Part shown: in pieces, positions 54,582 to 64,000 of the stretch | How the letters are laid out: each line of letters opens with the position of its first letter | How positions within the stretch are numbered: the stretch's first letter is position 1 | Source of the DNA: Gracilaria domingensis | Lineage: Eukaryota; Rhodophyta; Florideophyceae; Gracilariales; Gracilariaceae | Reading direction: 5' to 3' | DNA: 64,000 bases | Assembly: GCA_022539475.1 (NCBI GenBank) | Contig: VCMS01000162.1 | Span: 124,001 to 188,000 of the forward strand | Made by a program: the position numbers and the translations under genes | Notes under the pieces: model-generated | What the model was told of the DNA's origin: nothing | Seen by the model: the letters and a program-made list of their open reading frames with translations, nothing else | Database searches by the model: none

Positions 54582-56675
54582 GTGCCACACCATGGCCAGT
54601 CCAGCGGACATTCCGACATCCAACCACCTCAAAGTATCCCAGTTTTGGGCCACGTTTCATACTTTCCTTTCCTAGGATCATACCTCGGTGCACGAGTTAT
54701 GAGTATCAACTTCACCGATACCGCGTTTCCGCGTTTGCTCTACAAATCCCCCTCCTTAGCCTCGAGGCATTGCCGAGAACGGCGGAGACTTCCAATGGAG
54801 AAGAGTATAAATACGCAAGCTGCAATGAGCCTTACCGACATCCCGGTCCCTCGTCGCAACGAGCCTCACGGTTCTACAGCCAGTTCTTCCGCAGTTACAG
54901 TGCGTTCCGACGACTCGGCTGTCCCAGACTCTCCTCAGATCGTCCCTGCGATGGATCCTTACCAGGATAGCGACCAGCCTTCCCAGCCTGGGGCGTCGGG
55001 CAACCCGAGTCCATCTGTTCCCGCGACTGGGTATCTCGGTGGCTTCGCCACAGCTCCTTTGTTACAGAGTCAAAGTCACACTCCGACACCGAACCCGGTC
55101 GACGTAGCTGCGTGGAACTCAGCGCATGCCGTGCCATTGCTGGCTACTCCAGGTGGCTGGATTGCGCGCCAGTCACTCTTGACACAGGATCCGAAAACGG
55201 ACGGAAGTTGGACGTACTCCAGAGCTCCCTGGTTCCATCCGACGGCGGTACGCAACGTGGCGTTAGTCGATACTTATACCGAGAACGGTTTGCTGCCTGG
55301 CGGCCTTCCTCGCGACATGGTCGACTCCTGGGATTGGAGAAACCGCGTAGCGGTGCCGAATCATCTTATCTCGCGGCAGAGACGCGGTCGTCAGTACGAG
55401 ACGTTGGATCAAGCCAGAGCGGCAATGGCGCGGCTCGCGCACTTCCGTAAGGAGCGGGCCTCTTTTCCAGAGCTGATTCCACCGTCATACGGTTTCGACT
55501 TATCTCGCTTCCGAACGTACGGAGAGAAATTCAGTGTGGCGCGAACCTCGCGGAGTTCTCAGCCTCAGCTGCCTTCCCTCAGGAAATGCCATCCGACATC
55601 CTCCTGTTTCACAGGCCCATCATCCGAGCGGAATTTCGCTATCTGCGACGTCCTTCTGGGGATGGGTCGTTCTTCGACAGGCTGCGGAATGAGCGCATGT
55701 GGAGGTCCCGGTCCGGGTATCTGATTTCCTATCAAAACATCGAGGTTGAGCGCTTGCGCCCGACGGCGTTGGCGGGGCGATTCCCGTCCCTTCCAGCGTG
55801 GTGGAGCATGTACGAAGTCCCTCGCGGTTGTTTCGCGGAACTGCCCCCTTGTATCTCCTACGTGGGGTCGCGCATGCTTGCGAATCCCAACTCAGGGTAT
55901 TGGATTCTTTTCATCGCTGAATGGGCGGCTCGCGTTGCCGCGTTCATGCTTTGGGAAGCCTATGATTAACACCGTGTTTGGTACATTCCGCCGAAGCAGC
56001 GGCTCGTCCTGAGGAAAGCTGGATCTCCACACCGCTCTGGGTTCAGAAGACAACGTTCTCGACCTCGAGTACCTCCTCGATCTCATCGAGAAGATCAATT
56101 GGGGCCAAGTTCCGGAGGAAAACGTCCCACGCGGGAGTAGGTCATCTCATGATCGTTCACCTGGGCGCAGGCATCCGGGAGCCCGAGAGTTTGTCTATTA
56201 CGACCCGTGGGAGGGTGTCGTGGTGTCACGCGACCAAGCTCATGCTCTGCGACAAATTCCTAGGGTTGTCCCGAAGGGTCACCCGGTTGGGTTCATGTTT
56301 TTCGATGATTACTATCCCTCAGCCAACGAGAACGATCCAATGGTGGATGATACGGTAGAAAACCAGGTGCTGATCGGTCAGCCGCTTGGGACGGTAACGA
56401 ATCCAGAAGCTGGAGCAGGCAATTTGCCAGTGGCCCCCACGGGTTGGGGTGTTGGCCCTTCCCAGGGAAACATCGATCCGCGGGCCATCGCGATGCGTAA
56501 TGAGCTCCTGAACTTCGGAGTACCGGTCCCACCGGACATGTACGACCTCGGCCAGTTGATGATTCTGGGTGCGCAGACGTTTGCGAGTCCTTCTCAAGGT
56601 GGTCCGTCGAACACGGGAGGCGCGGGACCCTCGAAGGGTTTACCGTTAGTCCAAGAGTGGGACGACCTCTTTTGA
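54582..56675 (+). pseudogene. Unrecognised coding stretch, a few breaks, possibly element-borne
   Basis: Successive plus-strand frames (54582-55724, 55586-55969, 56220-56675) have natural-looking protein composition, with Ser/Pro-rich sequence at the N-side and Trp/Tyr/Arg-rich segments in the middle (for example PLPAWWSMYEV-like and WILFIAEWAARVAAF). The last frame ends EWDDLF. No family was recognised. It lies antisense to the flanking chromovirus, between that element's chromodomain end and its LTR-like sequence, the position of the antisense extra ORFs known in some plant Ty3/gypsy elements. A decayed host gene is the alternative. As a possible element part it is only described, with about three interruptions. 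Confidence 0.45.
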
Positions 56676-56740
56676 GTGAGTGCAGACGACGCAACGTTGG
56701 ATGACCAACAACCAAACTAGTGGTACAACTTCTGTCATAG

Positions 56741-56746
56741 AATAAA
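56741..56746 (+). terminator. Polyadenylation signal
   Basis: AATAAA 66 bases after the end of the plus-strand coding stretch. Confidence 0.45.
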
Positions 56747-57059
56747 CCGAAAGTCGGTAACTTCCTGCTTCTTAGCCGGGTTCCGGTATCCTTGTTCTTC
56801 CTTCTTCATCGATTCCGATCACTCCTCTTCCAGAGTTCCTACTCCCTGAGTAACCGTGCGTCTTCGCATCCATTCACCTTATATCCGCGTTAATTCACGT
56901 GGGACCGTAATACGGTAGTTCGCTAAGTCCGATAAATCGGCGTCCGTGACCCGGAGTACTTCTTTTTCTTCATCCCTTGGGGTTCCTTCCCACAGGGATT
57001 TATCTATCTTTAACCAGATACCAATTTATCCCGCGAGCAGGCCAGTCGGTTGACAACGG

Positions 57060-60000
57060 CAAGAAAGCCTTGGAATTAACCTACCTGGGCGGAATCCAAG
57101 TCTGGAGGGTAAGCTAAGTGCTTGCGACGATAATAGGCGATGACCTTGGACCGCGGTAGGTGTTCAATTGGTTCCCAAGTATCCTCATCAGGAGCGTATC
57201 CGTACTAACGGACCTGATAAAGCACTTTCCCGTCTTTCACGACATGGCGCACTATGCGGTCTATCACAAATTCCTGTGAATACACTTCCCGGCTGCGGGC
57301 CTTCGTGGACTGCTGAGCAATTCCCATTGAAATGGGCCGCCTCGCGGGGCCTAATAGAGATTTAGGAGCTCCCTCGGAGATGCCTTCCACGCGGTGGAGC
57401 TCGTCCTCTATGTGCTAGCTTCGCAGGGGTCGCCCGTTGCGGCGATACTATAACTCGCGAGTCACGCGCTCTCTTCCCAGGGCGAGAGGGTCTCCTGAAA
57501 GCTCTCGAACAGTCGAGTACAACGGTTGAACGTTGACCGCCCTTGCTAGGGAGACCATCGAGTAGTAGCGCTCCCGGTTGATGGGTCTTTCGACTTCACC
57601 ATGGTGACCGTTCTGCTGAAGAGGCATGCCAATCACACTCCCTATGCAGGGCGGCGGTTCACCCGGCCACGGGCCATGTGCCATCGTTTCCCATTGGTGG
57701 GGCGCCACAATCTGGCACATCTGACGACAGTACGCCGTGTTCAGCCGTCCACGTGGATGCGGTTGACAGCCACTCATTAAGGATCACCACACATATCTGT
57801 GTCCCCGCGCTGCGCGCGTTTGACACGATTTTTTCCCAAAAAACAAATCGGGGAGATGCGTTTGCGCACATTTGCGGCGGCGGCGCAACCTCAAAACCAA
57901 GCGCCAACTCTCCACGCGACGTGGTTGTACTCCTCGGAGTGTTACGTCACAAAAACTTCAAGTCCTGTAAGGGAAACCATTGATGTACTCTCTCAAACCC
58001 ACTCACACATGAGTTAACCCAGGCCAAGTCTGGTTCGCTTCACAGCGTCAATTATCCGCGTAAGACGGTTGATCCGGATCGGCGGATACTGTTTTCACAG
58101 TACGTTTCTCCTTCGAAACGCGATGGCGCGACGTCGAGACGTGCGACTTCCCAAATTGGGGTACAGTATCTGCGGGTCCCTGAATTTCTCGGGGACGAGT
58201 GTTAACACTTTCCCGTGTCTCCACAGGAGTGGTTGCCTTTCCGTTGCGGACCTCGCCAGCGTTGGCAACTAGACTTCGCGAATCTCCAGTAGGAGTCACT
58301 GTGCTAGCAGTTGGCGCAGGAGTTCCAGGACGTGGAGAACCGGACGGCACCGGGGTGGCAACAAAAGTGTTTGCAGTTGCTGCATTTCCCTCCCCCGCCT
58401 TAGGTGACGGTACGGGCTCCATGAGCAGATGGGGGGCGGATTAACCCGTGTATACACTCGTGTAGAGTTATTTGGGTTATTCCAAGTTAAAGTAGATGAA
58501 TCTCTGAGGTCAGAGTCCTCTACGTTCGGTAGATCCGATAAACCTCGATCCGGGTGCGGAAGAATTGCGGGGCGCGACGGAGCGTCGGCTGAATGCAGCT
58601 CTTCCTGTAGCGTAGGATCCCCTGATTGGGTACTGGTAGCCCATGGTTGTGCGTCGTCCGAAGGCGGAGCTAGAACCACGCGGTCTCGCGAGATGCGTTC
58701 GTGCTGATCGTCTATGTCGAGAACGACGGTGTCGGGAGCGACGGAGATAACACGATACGGTTAATCAGCGATGGGAGACAGCTTATGTCGACGTTCCTTC
58801 TCAGGATTATAATATTCCTTTCGGACGAAACGAAGTCGTCAGCCTTGACCCCAGGCAACTTACCGCGGAGACGGCGATCAAAATTCTTCTTGAAAGCAAG
58901 CTGAGCCTTCTCCATGGCTTTCCGGGCAACCGGTACCATGGTCCTTAACCAGTTTTTCCAGGTATCCCTGTACGTCCGAGGTGACGGTAGACGACAACGT
59001 CGGTTGGTTGCCTTAACGGTAGGCTAACTTTGGAGGCGGTTACTAACGACGTCGATAAGGAGTCGAGCTGGATAATGGCAGACTACGTATCGCGTTCACT
59101 TCGATGGTGACTGGGTATATAGGGCGCATAATGTACTTATGCGTCAGTCGTATCAGGTCACCAATACTTTGGGTGCTTTGCTATCGTATGTGAAGGAACT
59201 CTCATATAGTGGCTGCGGTGTAGTCATAGGAGACGAGGGTACGCATCGGTCTGACATGCCATTTTTGTGTGGTGAATGAAGTAGGAATTTTTTTGGTAGT
59301 AAATGAACTGGTTCGATTCTCGGGCGGCAATCAGATCCTGATAAGAACTCTCTTGGCAATCTAATGTGGTGAGGCGATATCGGTCCATTGTTCTCGCACT
59401 AGGTCAGATGAGGAAGCGAGATCTCTGTATATATACAAACTAAGACCTCAAGTGCGTATTAAAGGAACGCTTTAGCGGCGTCGAGGTAGCAGTAATCCGT
59501 GTTCAATCGGAACAGTTCGTACGAGTTTTCAAACTGTCGGTAATAACCAGGAGAGCGGGTATTATCGGTTACGGTTTCTTGGAAGTCCGAATTAGGTCTC
59601 AGTCATGAAGGTCGATTTCAGCGATTCAGGGAACTCTACTAGCGGGGAAGCTGAGGAACAGCGTAGTTGGTGGATTACTCGTCGTAGGTGGTGATTTGCT
59701 TTTATTGGGGTATGCGCATTATCCGTGGACAGCGAAGCGCGATAATCGGGCATAGCCAGTCGTTAAAGCGGTGGAGGGCATGAGAGGGTCTTTCTTACGG
59801 GACTGGGTTCTAACGGTGGACCCTTTCCTGGCGGCACGAGGGGGCAGTACTACATATCACTATGGGAGTCTAGCGAGATAGTGAGGGTTACACTCCGTTC
59901 GAATTTAACGGAGTGAGGACTAATTCGAGGTCGTTTCTTCGACAATGGAGCGTGACAAGGGAGATTCGCTGACTCATTCGCAACAACGGTAGTGTTGACA

Positions 60001-63000
60001 CGGTCCGGTGGCCGAATCTGGGCACGGCTTGGTATAGGTTAGGCGGTGCCTTATATGCGTGACAGAAGTGCATCACTGGTATGTCTGGACGTATTTGTAT
60101 CAGTAACGTAATAGGGCTTCGTTTATATGAACTAGGCGGTGGTCTTAGCTGGTTATGCGGCGAGTATATTTCGGACAAATCGTACTTCCGAAATCCTCGG
60201 TCTTACATAGTTTCTTAAGGTCTTTCATCATGAGGCTGGGTAGTTGTATCATCGTCGGGATATTTGAATGACTCTGTGTCACCAGAGTTTTCAGACGCGC
60301 AGAGTAGGCGTCGTCTTGTAAGTGCTCATAGGTTTCCTTTTGTACGTGCTCGAGAGTCAAATTCCGATTAGATCGGAGGCGCAACATCCTAAGACGACTT
60401 CGCGGGTGCGGAGGAGTGTCGGATAGGGTACAGAGGGCTTCGAGGATGGATTGGTGCATGACTGGCCACAAAATGGCTCCCTTTGGAGATATTGGTCTTT
60501 GGTGGTCTAGCCCAGACACGGCGAGACTCTTTCTCAGAGCTGAGTAGTTGCGGTTGCGTGCACGTTCAGAGTGAGGACGAGTTATCGATCTTCCACGGGG
60601 CGGTCGCTCGCGAACTTCTTCGGCGGATTGAACAAGGGTGGAACACCACTTGGGTAAGTACTGGATCAATAGGCTCACTTGGCATAAGTGAAGCCTAGAT
60701 GGAGGGAGTGTTCGACGGATAGGGCGGAGACGTATACAGAGGTCCGAACGCGCTGACAAAAGGCAGGAGTGCTCGCTCGCAAAGGGGGTTAATCGGACGA
60801 TTTCGAACTGGTCTCGCTCATTTTGGTCTGAACGGGAGGAACGTGTTGTTGATGGGGAGGTACGAAGTGTAGTCAAGTTGGGCAGAGAATGTGTACGGTG
60901 GGGAGTTACACAGGGTCGCGATGAAATGAGCCCGAGAGTTTCGTATAAGTGAGTTGGCGCTAGTGATGTCTGATACGGCTTGTCGTGTCAGCGACTTTCT
61001 CTGGTCGATCTGATGAGTCTGCTCTGGGGATATGATGAGCAAAGATATATACTGACGATGTAGCGGACTCAGAACTAAAGTATTTTGGGTCTGGGTTAAC
61101 AGGATGCCGGTCTCGCAAGTCTAGTCTAGCATGTCCGTCGCTCACATGGGCGATATGATGCCTACGACGGTTGCTGGAAGAAGAAGACGTATATCGTGAC
61201 TCTAAGGTATACCTGCAACGTTTGCATACTTATAGATCTGGCTGTGTGGAAGATGTCGAGGTTTGGCAGCAGAGCTAGAAAACCTGTGCGAGGATGCAGT
61301 ATTTCGCCCATCTCAGAAAGGCCATGCGCGTTATAATGCGAGAATATAGTTTAGCTTGATGAGCGCTAACACTCCAGAGGTAGTACAACAAAAACCGATT
61401 GCGGGCGTGGATGTTGTGTTTGTCGCTGGTTGGTCTTCTTCTCCTGATGGATCTCTGTCGCGTCAACCCCATTGGCACTGCAAGGGGTGTCAAGCCACTA
61501 ACATTTCGCGTGCAAGTGCAGTCGACTGTAAACTCATATTCGGATCCGGGTTTGTTATGGATGAGTATTAATAGAGTGGTACAAAGCGGAGCTGAGGCGC
61601 GGCGCGCAAGTCACTAGGATATCTAAATGGTTTGCATGAGATGCAATCCGATTTTCGTGAATCAATGTGAGTAGCGGCTGTATGCCGGACTGAGTGGGTC
61701 CACTTACGTCATCGTGACGCGGTTACGATAGACACGTGGCGGATCTGGGTAGATTTTATCGATTCGTGTCTATACCTTTTGAGTCGTTGGCGGGCGAGGC
61801 GGCGAATCAGAGGGATTGGTGGTAGCGCATGTAGGGCCGGAGTGGGGCCTGGGAGCAGATTTGAACTACGGTGGGTCGTAATTCATCGTCGGCAAGGGAA
61901 TCATCAGGGCCACGGATGGGTTGTTTGAATGCTCGGAGCATGTCCTTATCTTCTCGATTAGACGCTGGAGGTCGCACTCCAGCTTCAAAATGTCTTTATT
62001 GTATCTCGACGTGGACTGGGTATAGTGAGTGTGCTATCAAGAGCGGCGGTGAGGGAGGGTCTTTCTACCTTTGACGTTGCACGGATGGTTTGGTTGTTCT
62101 CCGAATTACGTAGCAGGGGCGGACATCGGTTGCTTACTTCGGCGGTTAACGCGCAGTATATCCGAACGAGGCGGGAAGTTTTCATGGTCTCTCTCCGTCC
62201 TTAGGAGGTCTAGGTATACGACGCACTGGACTGAGAGGATATTGTCTCTGTGGTTCGTACTAGTGGTTCGGGATGATGAGCGGGACTGACTTCAGGTGGA
62301 CTCGATGATTTGTTTGACATTAGCACTGGTAGATTGTTTGCCACAAGGGATTAGCGGAGCAAGTAACTTTAAAGGTTGGTTTCTAGGGCTCGCATACGGA
62401 GATTTACGAGGATTCGCAAGACGAGTCTGTGCTGCAGTGAGTAACGAGTCGATGCATGTGGCTCGGTGAACGCGCAGAGCTGATTCTCATTGATATGCTT
62501 GCGATGATTTAGTGGCAATGCCGAGAGCCTGGGATTCGCGGATGAATGGCTCTAATTTGGATTGAGAGAACTCCGCGAGCTATGCGTCAGATTTCACGGA
62601 ATGGTGTTCTGGGGGAACGTCGAGTGTAGCCTAATGCGTATGGTGGAAATTTTGTGGATTCTTACTGGATGTCGTACGGCTGTTTGAGCGCTCGTTCTCG
62701 AGTAACTATAGGAAGATAGCGTGGAAATGTTGCGTGCTTCTATATATCCTCACGGTCCTTCGCCTGGGGCGGATATAGCGCTCGGACTAAAGAGCGTCAA
62801 ATGACTAGAGGATACGCGTGTGCTGCAGAGAGAGTCCGCAACTAACGAAAATTCCACGTCTTCACCATACGTAGTGGCGGTCTCTACGGCGGTGTGCGTT
62901 ATGACATTGTTCGTAGACGGGACTGGACGGGACGATTGATCTGCGTAGCAATGTCAGATATCCAAGTATTGTGAGGGACTTCGTGCTGGCGGACAGAGAA

Positions 63001-64000
63001 GAGTATTCCTCTTGAGGAGTGGCTCGGTGGACTATACGAAGAGTGAATTAGGGTTCAGCAAGTCGCGTCGTGTTTAGAAGCGAGTAAGTAACCTATATGG
63101 GCTTGTTAGATAGGCTGGTAGTGTGTCAGTATAAATTTATGCTTTGCTTCGCGGGTTGCGTGTCACAGGACCTCATGAGTATCGGAGTAGAACAGGAAAT
63201 TGGAGGAGCTTAGTCACCACGGGAGCGCGGTGTGGAGGGACCTGGGGATTTGTTATGTGTCCACGTCCTTTGTAGCATCTTTCCATGCGGTGGAGGATTA
63301 ATTGGGTGTTAATGGATATGGTGGCCTCGGAGACCGGAAGCGGGAGCCTTGGAGGCGCTGGGCGGAATTCAGGCCGTGGGTAGAATGGGGCGCTTAGCGG
63401 ACGAGATCGCCGATGGGTGGGAAACTTCAAGTCATCGTTGATGTATTGGGCTGGGTTGATAGCTCGGTGACGGGGCTCTCACTCTGTGAGGCTGGATAGC
63501 ACGCTGGATGTGTCACGAGGTTCGAGATCGATAGGTTCTGTGGCTTGGGAGGGTGCTCAGAGAGGTTCTACGCAGTGGATTGCGAAAGTCTGTCCTGATA
63601 CGGTTTATCGCCGAGTATTATTTATTCTTCTGGCCTTCTGCTCTTGCATAGTGATTGTATGCTACGGAGCTCGAGACTTGTCAGCTGGCGACACCGATTA
63701 TATAACCCGATAACTTTTCGACAACTCGAGCGGGAAGGGCTAACACAGAGGATGTGCTTTGTGTCGGTGAATAGATGCAGATGGTGTTGTCGTATTCATC
63801 GATATGTGATACCGTCTTGTCCGACGTTGCGGTCTCGTCTCAGATCCATCCGGACGGGGAGATTTCGGGATCCGCACACACATAAGCGAGTGGTGCTGCT
63901 GCACCTCGTTCCTCCAGTAAAGTGCTGGGTCATCTTTCGTAGGTTGGAGTCGAGTCAGTAGATTCTTGAAGGACCGTAGAATCGGGAGTACTTGCAATGA
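57060..64000 (-). mobile_element. Strongly decayed Ty3/gypsy chromovirus, cut by the window end
   Basis: Minus strand. The 3' end is clear: a chromodomain start (YSQEFVIDRIV, about 57290), a Pro/Ser/Thr-rich linker (58048-58422) and the integrase tail (MVPVARKAMEKAQLAFKKNF, about 58900), parallel to the 26-35 kb element (MVPVARSSMAKAQHAYKRNF). From about 59.0 kb upward nothing is recognisable by translation, but the DNA remains colinear with that element: an RNase H block (ctgagtagttgcgg, gcgtgcacgttc) near 60530-60585 matches 29735-29790, and an RT active-site segment near 60840-60870 lies where predicted from 30305-30330. The plus strand is markedly G/T-rich there. Old; broken many times over. 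Its 5' half lies at or beyond the window end. Confidence 0.7.

Noticed and set aside
59310-59340. tRNA-like T-loop (ggttcgattct)
   Set aside because: No matching acceptor, D-arm or anticodon arm around it; it lies in the decayed chromovirus.
60145-60876. 243-codon minus frame as a host gene
   Set aside because: It overlaps the RNase H and RT part of the decayed chromovirus at DNA level; frame openness follows from the low G/T content of that strand.

Overview
The window is nuclear DNA from a eukaryote, most likely an alga. Four host genes look intact: a CK1/VRK-type protein kinase, a C2H2 zinc-finger protein, a Tudor-like protein and a cysteine-rich secreted protein. They lack obvious introns, have eukaryotic signals (TATA-like boxes, CCAAT box, AATAAA, a signal peptide) and sit in a sea of transposable elements. 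A phytol-kinase-like relic with membrane segments points to a plastid-bearing host. A red alga with compact single-exon genes and many chromoviral retrotransposons would fit, but the species is inference.

Layout. 1-8.7 kb: a hAT-like element (918-8713, 17-bp terminal inverted repeats) interrupted by a young non-autonomous LTR retrotransposon (2095-8481, 1,900-bp LTRs, perfect 5-bp target duplication CTATG, gag plus protease only). 8.8-15.7 kb: retroelement scraps, an inverted pair of related segments, an LTR-like block, a 373-bp-period duplication and a cluster of short-loop hairpins. 15.8-18.6 kb: a decayed Plavaka/KDZ-type DNA transposase. 19.2-19.7 kb: a tandem array of near-perfect palindromes. 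20.1-25.3 kb: a packed island of broken host genes (ankyrin-repeat protein; UPL3/TRIP12-type HECT ubiquitin ligase whose catalytic cysteine is serine; phytol-kinase-like protein; Notchless/Rsa4 WD40 protein). 26.2-35.1 kb: a minus-strand Ty3/gypsy chromovirus with a 1,692-codon pol frame. 35.2-39.9 kb: two older pol fossils flanking a pogo-like DNA transposase. 41.5-48.3 kb: the living gene island. 48.5-54.5 kb: largely non-coding, ending in LTR-like sequence. 54.6-56.7 kb: an unrecognised plus-strand coding stretch. 57.1-64.0 kb: a strongly decayed minus-strand chromovirus that single-frame translation almost hides; it stays colinear with the 26-35 kb element and runs off the window.

The four intact genes show no common pathway. 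The four broken host genes are contiguous and look like a dead copy of a normal gene island, probably a segmental duplication. No rRNA, tRNA, CRISPR or viral capsid/envelope gene was recognised. The clearest unexplained signals are the palindromes: hairpin arrays inside the young LTRs, the 19.2-19.7 kb array, and several perfect inverted repeats with 1-6 nt loops. All similarity calls were made by eye from sequence; no database search was possible.
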